A stretch of DNA of 64,000 bases from Elusimicrobiota bacterium (GTDB lineage: Bacteria > Elusimicrobiota > Elusimicrobia > UBA1565), in assembly GCA_041660925.1 (NCBI GenBank), contig JBAZVI010000001.1, positions 496,001-560,000 on the forward strand, in the 5' to 3' direction. Below the pieces are notes generated by a model. It saw nothing but the letters and a program-made list of their open reading frames with translations. It was not told the origin of the DNA and searched no databases. The position numbers and the translations under genes are program-made. Below, one piece after another: positions 1 through 8,141 of this stretch. How positions within the stretch are numbered: position 1 is the first letter of the stretch; every line of letters starts with the position of its first letter.

Positions 1-720
1 GCCCGCCGAGCCCGGTCTCGATGACGGCGACCTCGACGCCGGACTCGCGGAAATGATGGAAGGCGGCGGCCGTCAGAAGCTCGAAGAAGGTCGCGCGCTC
101 CCGCTCCGCGGTCCGCACGGCTTCCAGGGCGCGGCGCAGACCGGCCGGAGAGACCGGCCGCCCGTCGACCTGGATGCGCTCGCGCAGGTCGGCGAGATGC
201 GGAGAGAGGTAGAGTCCCGTCCGGTAGCCGCTCGCGCGCAGGGCGGCGGCGAGGAGGGCGCAAAAGGTCCCCTTGCCGTTGGTGCCGGAGACGTGCACCG
301 CGCGAAAGCCGTGCTGCGGCTCGCCGAGCCGGGAAAGGAGCCCGCGGATGCGGCCGAGGCCGAACTCCCAGCGCGTCTCCTGGCTGGATTCGAGCCACAG
401 GAGTGGGTCCGAGGAATATCGCGCTCTCTGGCGGCCCGAGTCTGCGCCGTGGGCAAGGCGCGAGGAGTTCGGATAGCTCAAGCTATCCGAGCGACGAGCA
501 ACGCGGCACCCGGCCGGAATCGGGCCGCCCGCTCTCCCTGTCGCCAATCGAGGAGCGGGGCGCGCGCTTTCGGGCTGCGCCTTCGTTGCTCCTCGCTTAC
601 GATGCGTCAGCATCGCGCGCTCCTCGCGCCTCGGCTCGCTCCAAAAATCGCGCGCCCAGAAAGTGCGATATTCCTCGGACCCACTCCTCGGAGGACGTCG
701 GGGCGGACGGCGGTCGTCAT
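1..720 (-). pseudogene. folC: Dihydrofolate synthase/folylpolyglutamate synthase, split by an insertion and cut by the window edge
   Basis: FolC adds glutamate to (dihydro)folate in the cytoplasm. The reading frame below position 398 gives W-L-E-S-S-Q, FGLGRIRGLLSRLG and the ATP-binding motif VHVSGTNGKGT, then VAVIETGLGG at the window edge, all typical of the FolC N-terminus. No ATG, GTG or TTG precedes it in frame. The missing start lies at 718-720, where ATG overlaps the murA stop as ATGA; codons from there read MTTAVRPDVL plus two bases (CG). Removing 399-688 joins the two parts exactly in frame (V-L-R-W-L-E-S). As it stands, translation from 720 enters the insert and stops near 607. The gene is therefore probably inactive, unless a CTG start at 398-400 is used or the element excises. 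The 3' part lies outside the window. Confidence 0.85.
399..688. mobile_element. 290-bp MITE-like fold-back element inside folC
   Basis: The ends are imperfect terminal inverted repeats: 399-431 begins AGGAGTGGGTCCGAGG, and 656-688 is its reverse complement with only two mismatches over 33 bp. Inner arms also pair in nested order (458-467 with 620-629, and about 489-503 with 583-597). Two local palindromes sit between them: 10-bp arms around a CA loop at 469-490, and GATGC/GCATC near 601-615. The element has no open reading frame of its own. No target-site duplication is visible. It interrupts codon 11 of folC and its length (290) shifts the frame. It is probably a non-autonomous element moved by a transposase encoded elsewhere. 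Confidence 0.8.
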
Positions 721-1967
721 GCGTTCACGCGCCGGATGCGGGCTCCGAGGCGGCGCAGGCGCAGCTCGACGCGCTCGTAGCCGCGGTCGATGTGATAGAC
801 GCGCTGGACCTCGCTGGTCCCCTGGGCCGCAAGGGCCGCGACGATGAGGGCCGCGCCGGCCCGGATGTCGGAAGCCATCACGGGCGCTCCGAAGAGGGCG
901 GGGACGCCCTCGACGACGGCGTCGGTCCCCGCGACCTCGATGCGCGCGCCCATTCGCGCGAGCTCGGCGGCGTGCAGGAAGCGGCGTTCGAAGATCTCCT
1001 CGCGGATGCGGCTCTTCCCCCGCGAGAGGCACATGAGCGACATCCAGGGCGCCTGCAGGTCGGTCGGAAAGCCGGGGTGCGGCTCCGTGCGCACGGAGAC
1101 GGCGCGCGGCCGCCCCACGGAGAGGACGCGCAGGCCCTGGCGGGACGCCCGGACCTCGACGCCGGCTTTGCGCACGGCGGCGACGAGCGCGCGCAGGTCG
1201 TCGGCGCGGGCGCCGAGCAGGGTCGCGTCCCCGCCGGCGGCGGCGCAGGCGAGGAGGAAGGTCCCGGCCTCGATGCGGTCGGGGATGACGCGATGGCGGG
1301 CGCCGCGCAGGCGCAGGGTCCCCTCGACGACGACGCGGGAGCTCCCCGCGCCGCGGACCTTCGCTCCGAGCGCCGCGAGGAAGCGCCCGAGGTCGGCGAT
1401 CTCCGGCTCGCGCGCGGCGTTGTCGACGACCGTGCGCCCGGGGACGGCGGCGGCGGCCATCATGAGGTTCTCGGTGGCTCCGACGCTCGGGAAGCGCAGG
1501 CGCACGCGGGTCGGACGCAGGTCGCCCTCGAGGACGGCGTCGCCGCCCTCGGTGCGCGTGCGCGCCCCCATCGCCTCGAAGCCCTTGAGGTGGATGTCGA
1601 TGGGACGCAGGCCGATGGCGCAGCCGCCCGGCAGCGCGGCGCGCGCGCGGCCGAAGCGCGCGAGCAGGGGACCCACGACGAGGATGGACGCGCGCATCTG
1701 CTTGACGAGGTCGTAGGGAGCGCGGGTCTTCAGGCGCTCGCGGGACTCGACGCGGACGGTCTTCCCGCGCACGACGACCTTCTTGCCGAGGGTCTCGAGC
1801 AGACGGTAGGTCGTGCGGATGTCGCGCAGGTTCGGGACGTTCTCGAGGACGCAGGGTTCGTCGGTGAGCAGGGTGGCGATGAGGATGGGGAGAGCCGCGT
1901 TCTTCGAGCCGTTGACCGCGACGCTGCCCTTCAACGGCCGTCCGCCTTCGATGATGAACTTATCCAC
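717..1967 (-). CDS. murA: UDP-N-acetylglucosamine 1-carboxyvinyltransferase
   Basis: MurA transfers enolpyruvate from PEP to UDP-GlcNAc, the first committed step of peptidoglycan synthesis in the cytoplasm. The 416-residue protein has the family's usual length. It shows the N-terminal NGSKNAALP substrate loop at about 20-27 and the catalytic loop LPGGCAIG, with the fosfomycin-target cysteine at residue 116. The start is GTG (1965-1967), preceded by an AGGAG ribosome site; the nearby ATG at 1971-1973 is out of frame and runs into TAA at once. The stop overlaps the original folC start as ATGA. A TACAAT hexamer at 2119-2124 in an AT-richer patch could be its promoter, but that is weak. Confidence 0.97.
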   Translation of the reverse strand: MDKFIIEGGRPLKGSVAVNGSKNAALPILIATLLTDEPCVLENVPNLRDIRTTYRLLETLGKKVVVRGKTVRVESRERLKTRAPYDLVKQMRASILVVGPLLARFGRARAALPGGCAIGLRPIDIHLKGFEAMGARTRTEGGDAVLEGDLRPTRVRLRFPSVGATENLMMAAAAVPGRTVVDNAAREPEIADLGRFLAALGAKVRGAGSSRVVVEGTLRLRGARHRVIPDRIEAGTFLLACAAAGGDATLLGARADDLRALVAAVRKAGVEVRASRQGLRVLSVGRPRAVSVRTEPHPGFPTDLQAPWMSLMCLSRGKSRIREEIFERRFLHAAELARMGARIEVAGTDAVVEGVPALFGAPVMASDIRAGAALIVAALAAQGTSEVQRVYHIDRGYERVELRLRRLGARIRRVNA

Positions 1968-2016
1968 CGTTCATGCTCCTCTTCGACGAATCTCGCTCGA
2001 TCCTCATCCATCCTCT

Positions 2017-2043
2017 CCCCTCTCCCGCCCCGCGGGAGAGGGG
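2017..2043. repeat. REP-like intergenic hairpin
   Basis: A perfect 12-bp stem (CCCCTCTCCCGC pairing with GCGGGAGAGGGG) encloses a 3-nt loop. The same CCCTCTCCC/GGGAGAGGG theme recurs near 4415, 36150, 43166 and 50214, always between genes, so this is a dispersed repeat family. Confidence 0.7.
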
Positions 2044-2069
2044 TCGGGGGCGAGGGAAGGGGGTGAGGG

Positions 2070-2096
2070 AAGGGCGGCGCCTGAGGCGCCGCCCTT
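2070..2096. repeat. Strong intergenic hairpin
   Basis: A perfect 12-bp stem AAGGGCGGCGCC / GGCGCCGCCCTT encloses a TGA loop. It lies downstream of prmC and upstream of murA. No T-tract follows on either strand, so it is a weak terminator candidate or a structural repeat. Confidence 0.6.
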
Positions 2097-2209
2097 CGCG
2101 GGCGGGCGCGTGCGTATGATTGTATCAATATAAGCTACTGATGGCCGCGAGCCGCGCCGCACCCGTGAAGGGCGTTGCCCTGCCCCAACGCCCGGTCAAG
2201 CGAGCGCCT

Positions 2210-2246
2210 AAAAACTCCCCCTCTCCCTGAGGCCAGGGAGAGGGGG
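2210..2246 (-). terminator. Intrinsic terminator of the prfA-prmC operon
   Basis: A 13-bp perfect stem CCCCCTCTCCCTG / CAGGGAGAGGGGG (2217-2246) is followed on the minus strand by AGTTTTTA (T-tract opposite AAAAA at 2210-2214). It lies 25 bp beyond the prmC stop. The stem belongs to the same hairpin family as the other intergenic repeats. Confidence 0.75.
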
Positions 2247-2270
2247 CTGGGGGTGAGGGTTCACTCTACG

Positions 2271-3161
2271 TCAGCAGCAACGTCGGGCCAAGACCACCCT
2301 ATCAAGCCCCTGCAGGTCCTTGCGGATGCGCGGCTCCTCGAACGGACAGCCGGCGGCCGCCTGGCGGGCGAGGATGCCCCGCACGGCCTCCGCCTGGTCG
2401 GAGCCGATCTCGAGCGCGAGCAGACCGCCGGGTTTGAGGAGGCGGATCGCGGAGGCCGCGATGGCGCGCACGGCGTCGAGCCCGTCCTTGCCCCCGTCGA
2501 GCGCGAGGAAGGGCTCGCGCAGGACCTCGGCGGAGAGGCCGCGAAGGTCGCCGGAAGGGATGTAGGGCGGATTGGAGACGAGCGCGTCGGCCCAAGGGGT
2601 GGGCCGCGCCTCGGGGCGGAAGAGGTCCTCGCGCAGCAGGCGCACGCGGCGCTCGACGCCGTGGCGGCGGGCGTTGCGTTCGGCGAGCTCGAGCGCGGCG
2701 CGGCTGATGTCGGTGGCGTAGAGGAAGGCCTCGGGCAGGCGCACCGCGAGCGCGACGCTGATGCAGCCGCTGCCCGTGCCGACCTCGAGGATGTGCTGCG
2801 GCCCCTTCGTCCCGCCGAGCTCCTCGAGCACGGCCTCGACGAGCCCCTCGGTCTCCGGCCGAGGCACGAGGACGGAGGGCGTCACCAGGAAGTCCAAGCC
2901 CAGGAAGGGCTGCTCGCCGAGCACGTAGGCGAGCGGGAGGCGCTTGGCCCGCTCGAGGATGAGGTGCCAGAACTGGTGCTTCTGCTTCTCGTCGAGGGTC
3001 CGCGTCCCCTGCGCGAGGACGCCCGGGCGCTTGAGCTCGAGGACGTGCGCCATGATGAACTCGGCGTTGGCCTCGCACTCGTCGACGCCCTGGCGGCGCA
3101 GGTGCTCGGCGCCGCGCTGGAGCCAACCGGAGACGGTCGTGATGGCTTGAGGACGGCTCAT
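2271..3161 (-). CDS. prmC: Peptide chain release factor N5-glutamine methyltransferase
   Basis: PrmC methylates the glutamine of the GGQ motif of RF1 and RF2 using S-adenosylmethionine. The 296-residue protein has an N-terminal helical domain, the SAM-binding motif LEVGTGSGCISVALA around residue 123 and the catalytic VSNPPYIPSG motif around 190. The ATG follows the prfA stop without a gap (TAGATG), so the enzyme is probably translationally coupled to prfA, its own substrate gene. A terminator follows about 25 bp downstream. Confidence 0.97.
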   Translation of the reverse strand: MSRPQAITTVSGWLQRGAEHLRRQGVDECEANAEFIMAHVLELKRPGVLAQGTRTLDEKQKHQFWHLILERAKRLPLAYVLGEQPFLGLDFLVTPSVLVPRPETEGLVEAVLEELGGTKGPQHILEVGTGSGCISVALAVRLPEAFLYATDISRAALELAERNARRHGVERRVRLLREDLFRPEARPTPWADALVSNPPYIPSGDLRGLSAEVLREPFLALDGGKDGLDAVRAIAASAIRLLKPGGLLALEIGSDQAEAVRGILARQAAAGCPFEEPRIRKDLQGLDRVVLARRCC

Positions 3162-4217
<1,056 letters not shown>

Positions 4218-4402
4218 GTGTCTTTTTTCCTTACTGCTCCCCCCCGCGGGGAGTCCGGGCTATCAGCTTCCTCACGGCCCGGTCCCGGCACTATCAGCGC
4301 CGGGGTGCCGGCGAGGCTGGAGAGGGGGTCGAGCTTCCGTTGTGGAGTTCTACCCACCCCTTCTTCGAGAGGGAGGGCGGCCTGCGCCGCCCTCACCCCC
4401 GC

Positions 4403-4430
4403 CCCCTCTCCCGGCATGGCGGGCGAGGGG
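4403..4430. repeat. REP-like intergenic hairpin, imperfect
   Basis: CCCCTCTCCCG pairs imperfectly with CGGGCGAGGGG in the 265-bp gap between rpmE and prfA. It is one member of the CCCTCTCCC/GGGAGAGGG intergenic family. Confidence 0.55.
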
Positions 4431-4436
4431 AGAAAT

Positions 4437-4470
4437 GACGAGCCCGCGCCGTTGTCGGCGCGGGCTCGTC
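4437..4470 (-). terminator. Probable rpmE terminator hairpin
   Basis: A perfect 15-bp stem GACGAGCCCGCGCCG / CGGCGCGGGCTCGTC with a TTGT loop begins 12 bp past the rpmE stop. The minus strand continues ATTTCT, which is only a weak T-tract, so termination efficiency is uncertain. Confidence 0.65.
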
Positions 4471-4482
4471 GCGGACGTGAAG

Positions 4483-4869
4483 CTAGGCCTTCGCCGGCTT
4501 CTTGGCGGCGGCGGCGTCCTTGGGGGCGCCGGCGGCGGGCTTCTTGCCCTTCTTCACGTCTTCCTGCGTCGGCGCGGTGGAGAGGGTCTTGCGGACGATC
4601 TTGCGCGACATGACCGCGTCGAGCTTCTTCATCTTCACTTCGGCCTTCTTGCGCTCGACGGTCTTGCCCTCGGTGTTCGCGAAACGCTTGCGGAAGCGCT
4701 CCACGCGGCCGGCGGTGTCGAGCAGGCGCTGCTTGCCCGTGTAGAAGGGGTGACAGCCCGCGCAGATCTCGAGCTTGATCACCTTCTTCGTCGAGCGGGT
4801 GGTGAAGGTATTGCCGCAGGCGCAGACGACCTGGGAGTTGTAGTAGCTGGGGTGGACACCGGTTTTCAT
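4483..4869 (-). CDS. rpmE: 50S ribosomal protein L31 with a long basic C-terminal extension
   Basis: L31 is a small protein bridging the ribosomal subunits. Residues 1-70 are a clear zinc-type L31: MKTGVHPSYY, then CAC at 16-18 and CAGC at 36-39 as the four metal ligands, then HPFYTGKQ and the end of the domain at about 70. The usual protein is 66-90 residues; this one has 128. The extra 58 residues are rich in Lys and Ala (for example KKGKKPAAGAPKD) and resemble basic ribosomal or histone-like tails. ATG at 4867-4869 has GGAGAAGGA upstream. The gene stands alone and is divergent from the rluA-like gene. Confidence 0.95.
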   Translation of the reverse strand: MKTGVHPSYYNSQVVCACGNTFTTRSTKKVIKLEICAGCHPFYTGKQRLLDTAGRVERFRKRFANTEGKTVERKKAEVKMKKLDAVMSRKIVRKTLSTAPTQEDVKKGKKPAAGAPKDAAAAKKPAKA

Positions 4870-4905
4870 AATAGTTCGTCCTTCTCCGTCGGAGATTGTT
4901 CCACC

Positions 4906-4911
4906 ATTATA
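4906..4911 (-). promoter_or_regulatory. rpmE -10 element
   Basis: TATAAT on the minus strand lies 36 nt before the rpmE ATG, giving a leader of about 30 nt that contains the ribosome site. No good -35 match is seen. Confidence 0.55.
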
Positions 4912-4977
4912 CCTATTTCAGAGCGTTTGGGGAATCCCCTTCGAAGGGAGCCTCCCGGCGGGTATAATGGAGGCCCC

Positions 4978-5883
4978 ATGCCCCTCAACCAGGGCTGCAC
5001 CTACGTCGAACGCATCGACCGGCGCGCCGAGGGCCGCGCGCTCGTCGAGCACCTCGGCGAACGCTACGGCCACACCGGAGCCCCGGAGTGGGCCGCCCGG
5101 ATCGCCGAGGGCCGGGTGCTCGTCGACGGCCGCCCGGCCGGGCCCGGGGAGATCCTCCGGCGGGGCCAGACCGTGACCTGGGTCCGCCCTCCCTGGGAGG
5201 AGCCCGACGCACCGCTCGACTACGCCGTCCTCCACGAGGACCCCCATCTTCTGGCCGTCGCGAAGCCCTCCGGCCTGCCGACCCTCCCCGGCGCGGGCTT
5301 CCTCGAGAACACCCTGCTCGCGCGGGTGCGGCTCACGCATCCCGCCGCGGCGCCGGTCCATCGTCTCGGCCGAGGCACCTCGGGCGTCGTCCTCTTCGCG
5401 AAGACCCCGGCCGCCGCGCACACGCTCGAGCGGCTCTGGCGCGAGCATCACGTCGTGAAGGTCTATCGCGCGCTCGCCGAAGGCCTGCCCGAACGGGACC
5501 TCTTCAAGGTCGAGGTCCCCATCGGCCCGATCCCGCACCCCCTGCTCGGGACCGTCCACGCCGCCAGCCCGAAGGGGAAGGGCGCTCGCAGCCATGTCCG
5601 CGTCCTGGAACGACGGGAAGAGACGACCTTGGTCGAGGTCCGCATCGAGACCGGCCGGCCCCATCAGATCCGCATCCACCTGGCCGCCTGCGGACACCCG
5701 CTCGCCGGCGACCCGCTCTACGCCCCCGGCGGCGGCTTCCGCACGGACGGAGCGGCCGTGCCCGGCGACGCGGGCTATCTCCTGCACGCGCTGCGCCTCG
5801 AGCTCCCCCACCCCGCGACCGGAGCGCCTTTCATCGTCGAGGCCCCCGCGCCGGCCGTCCTGCGCACGAAGTCCGAAAGCTGA
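4978..5883 (+). CDS. RluA-family RNA pseudouridine synthase with HRLG in place of HRLD
   Basis: The family isomerises uridines in rRNA or tRNA. The 301-residue protein has an S4-like N-terminal part (EWAARIAEGRVLVDGRPA), then LAVAKPSGLPTLP, the core motif VHRLGRGTSGVVLFAKT, and ETGRPHQIRIHLAACGHPLAGDPLY near the C-terminus. In classical RluA enzymes the core motif is HRLD and its Asp is catalytic. Here the DNA clearly reads CGT CTC GGC, so the residue is Gly. Similar HRLGR variants may exist in a divergent subfamily, so activity is open. ATG at 4978 has GGAGG 5 nt upstream. The stop (TGATCA) abuts that of convergent rsmE. Confidence 0.88.
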   Translation: MPLNQGCTYVERIDRRAEGRALVEHLGERYGHTGAPEWAARIAEGRVLVDGRPAGPGEILRRGQTVTWVRPPWEEPDAPLDYAVLHEDPHLLAVAKPSGLPTLPGAGFLENTLLARVRLTHPAAAPVHRLGRGTSGVVLFAKTPAAAHTLERLWREHHVVKVYRALAEGLPERDLFKVEVPIGPIPHPLLGTVHAASPKGKGARSHVRVLERREETTLVEVRIETGRPHQIRIHLAACGHPLAGDPLYAPGGGFRTDGAAVPGDAGYLLHALRLELPHPATGAPFIVEAPAPAVLRTKSES

Positions 5884-6714
5884 TCAGGTCCTTCGAAAAT
5901 CTCCCCAGGAGAGCTGCACGGCGGAGAGGCCCACCAGCACGGCGGTCTCCGCGCGCAGGACGCGGCCGCCCAGGAGCCAGGAGAGCGTCTTCCCTTCGAG
6001 CTTCTTCCTCTCGGCGTCGGAAAAGCCGCCCTCCGGTCCCACCAGGAGCAGGATCCGGCGCGGCGCCGCGGCCGGCGCGGGCGACGTTCCCCCGACGTTG
6101 TCGAGGCACAGGCGCAGTTCCGCCTCGGCGGACATGGGAGAGGCGAGGAACGCGTCGAGCGTCATCGGCGCCTTGAGCTCCGGCAGCGAGCTCCGGCGGC
6201 ACTGCTTCGCCGCGCGGAGGATCTGCCCCGGCCAGGCGTGCGCCTTCTCGTGCTCAAGCCCCTGCGCCGGGACCGAGTGCTCGGTGAGCAGAGGCACGAT
6301 CCGGCTCACCCCCAGCTCCGTGGCCTTCTGCGCGACGAAGATCATCCTCTGGCGCGCGAGCACGGCGCAGGCCAGCGTGATCTCGACGCTCGGCTCGGGC
6401 GAGACGATGAGGCGCTCGTAGGCGACCGCCGTGCCGCCGTCCGCCCGCAGCTCCTTGAGACTCGCGCGGAAGAAGATCCCCGAGGCGTCGCGCACGGTGA
6501 AGGCCTCCTTCTCGTTGACCTCGCGCCGGGCCAGCCGCCGGGCCAGAGCCGCGTCGAAGGCGAACGGCGTCCCGAGCTGGAGCGTCGGGAACTCGAGGGG
6601 CGGGTCCCCCGCCGCGTCGAAGCGGCCCATCGGGGGCCGCGGCGCACGCGGCGCGGCGTCGAAGCCGCGCGGGGACTTCCTGCGGGAGTGGAAGAACGGG
6701 TCCATTTTAGGCAT
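5884..6714 (-). CDS. rsmE: 16S rRNA m3U1498 methyltransferase
   Basis: RsmE is a SPOUT-class methyltransferase that makes N3-methyluridine 1498 in 16S rRNA. The 276-residue protein carries an N-terminal PUA-like region (FRASLKELRADGG), the signature QKATELGVSRIVPLLTEHS, and the C-terminal SPOUT knot LLLVGPEGGFSDAE plus LLGGRVLRAETAVLVGL. It lies 6 bp downstream of the Nudix-RsmH fusion, so two rRNA methyltransferases active on the decoding site of 16S rRNA are transcribed together. The N-terminal 35 residues (basic, Pro-rich) look non-conserved; a start at the ATG for residue 4 is also possible. Confidence 0.93.
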   Translation of the reverse strand: MPKMDPFFHSRRKSPRGFDAAPRAPRPPMGRFDAAGDPPLEFPTLQLGTPFAFDAALARRLARREVNEKEAFTVRDASGIFFRASLKELRADGGTAVAYERLIVSPEPSVEITLACAVLARQRMIFVAQKATELGVSRIVPLLTEHSVPAQGLEHEKAHAWPGQILRAAKQCRRSSLPELKAPMTLDAFLASPMSAEAELRLCLDNVGGTSPAPAAAPRRILLLVGPEGGFSDAERKKLEGKTLSWLLGGRVLRAETAVLVGLSAVQLSWGDFRRT

Positions 6715-6720
6715 AGGGCC

Positions 6721-8121
6721 TCATTGTCGGACGGCTCGCCAGAGCCGCGCCGAGCGCGAACGGGGATTGCGGCGGACTTCTTCGGGCGAGGGTTTGCGCG
6801 GGGCTTCCAGCGGCGCGCGCCAGAGCCCCGCGGCCGCTCCCTCGCGCAGGGAGGCCTCGACGAGCGCCTCCTCGCCGGAGTGGAAGGTCAGGAACGCGGC
6901 GCGGCCGCCGGGGCGCAGCAGGGACGGCAGGTCGCGCAGCAGGCGCGCGAGCGAGTCGCGCTCGGAGTTGACGGCGATCCGCAGGGCCTGGAAGGCCCGA
7001 GCGGCGGGGTGGACGGAGAAGGCGTCCTTCTTGCGGAAGGGACCCGGGCCCAGACCCTTCGCGACCCCGACGGCGGAGACGAGCTCCCAGGTCGTCTTCG
7101 GCGTGCGCCCTTCGGCGGCCAGCGCGGCCAGCGCGGACGCGATCGCCCGGGCGTCCGGTTCGTCGGCATAGCGGACGAGCGCGTCGGCGATCTCGGATTC
7201 CGAAGCGCACGCGAGCCACTGGGAGGCGGTCTTGCCGCGCGAGCGGTCCATGCGCATGTCCAGCGGGCCGTCCGTCTTGAAGGACATCCCGCGCTCCGGC
7301 CGGTCGAGCTGCATCGAGGAGACCCCGAGGTCCGCGAGCAGGGCGTCCACGACCGGGGTCCCGAGGCCTTCCAGGACCCTCTTCGCGTCGGCGTAATCGC
7401 TCTGCCGTGCGACGAGAGCGACCCCGTCGCGGCGCAGGCGCTCCTCGGTGCGCGCGAGCTCCTCGCCGTCGCGGTCGAGGGCGATCACGGAGCCCTCGGG
7501 CCCCGCGCGACGCGCGAGCTCGCGTGCGTGCCCTCCCCAGCCGAGCGTGCAGTCGAGGACCGTCGCTCCGGACAGGGGTTCGAGCGCCCCGGCCGTCTCC
7601 TCGAGCATGATGGGCAGGTGCGCGCCCGCCGGCGTCGAGCCCCGCGCGGCCGCCTTGGCCATCTCCTCAGGGTCGGCGCCGAGCTCCTTGTACTTCTCCT
7701 GGAAGCTCCGCGGGTGCGTGCCCTTGTAGCGGCCGCGCCGGCGATGCGCCGCGACGACCTTCGCGATGGGGATATCGGCGGGGACCAGGTCGTACTCGAG
7801 GAGCTTCCGCGCCTCGACCCAGGCGAACTGGTCGTGGTCGGTGAGCGTGAGCTCCCCGGTGAACCTGGAGACGAGATGGGCGATGAGCTCGATCTCGCCG
7901 AAATCGTAGACGTGGCGGGTCCGGGCGAGCTCGGCGCCGACCTCGGCGGCGATGCCGAGCTCCTCGCGCAGCTCGCGCGCGAGCGCGGCGGCGGAGCTCT
8001 CCCCCTCCTCGATGCGGCCGCCGGGGAACTCCCACCGACCCGCGTGCCGGCGCCCCGGCCCGCGGCGGGCGAGCAGGACCTTGCCGGAGCGCAGGAGGAC
8101 CGCGGCGCAGACGGGGATCAT
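6721..8121 (-). CDS. rsmH: Fusion of a MutT-type Nudix hydrolase and 16S rRNA m4C1402 methyltransferase RsmH
   Basis: Residues 1-128 are a Nudix hydrolase of the MutT/CTP-pyrophosphohydrolase type, with a full Nudix box (GRIEEGESSAAALARELREE, continuing LGI) at about 35-57. It should hydrolyse (oxidised) nucleoside triphosphates. Residues 150-466 are RsmH, which methylates N4 of C1402 in 16S rRNA: HLPIMLEE, the SAM motif LDCTLGWGGHARELA, LLADLGVSSMQLD, FKTDGPLDMRMD, FRKKDAFSVHPAARAFQALR and FLTFHSGEE. The basic linker YKGTHPRSFQEKYKELGAD resembles N-terminal extensions of some RsmH proteins. The frame runs through without a stop, so this is a real fusion. It lies away from any mra/fts cluster, next to rsmE. 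Confidence 0.92.
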   Translation of the reverse strand: MIPVCAAVLLRSGKVLLARRGPGRRHAGRWEFPGGRIEEGESSAAALARELREELGIAAEVGAELARTRHVYDFGEIELIAHLVSRFTGELTLTDHDQFAWVEARKLLEYDLVPADIPIAKVVAAHRRRGRYKGTHPRSFQEKYKELGADPEEMAKAAARGSTPAGAHLPIMLEETAGALEPLSGATVLDCTLGWGGHARELARRAGPEGSVIALDRDGEELARTEERLRRDGVALVARQSDYADAKRVLEGLGTPVVDALLADLGVSSMQLDRPERGMSFKTDGPLDMRMDRSRGKTASQWLACASESEIADALVRYADEPDARAIASALAALAAEGRTPKTTWELVSAVGVAKGLGPGPFRKKDAFSVHPAARAFQALRIAVNSERDSLARLLRDLPSLLRPGGRAAFLTFHSGEEALVEASLREGAAAGLWRAPLEAPRKPSPEEVRRNPRSRSARLWRAVRQ

Positions 8122-8141
8122 GGCTGTCTCCGGTCGAAGAA

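Larger units (their letters stand above)
1968..2270. other. 303-bp intergenic region between prmC and murA
   Basis: No gene is visible here. The region holds three strong GC-rich hairpins (2017-2043, 2070-2096, 2217-2246), of which the last has a T-tract on the minus strand. It also holds an AT-richer patch at about 2113-2137 with TACAAT on the minus strand that may contain the murA promoter. Confidence 0.6.

Noticed and set aside
399..688. Self-splicing intron in folC
   Set aside because: Precise in-frame removal fits, but the ends are long inverted repeats and I see no group I or II core motifs. A fold-back element is simpler, although RNA data could change this.
4963..4968. TATAAT close to the rluA-like start as a leaderless promoter
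   Set aside because: A good GGAGG ribosome site lies between it and the ATG, so the match may be chance; it was left out of the leaderless list.
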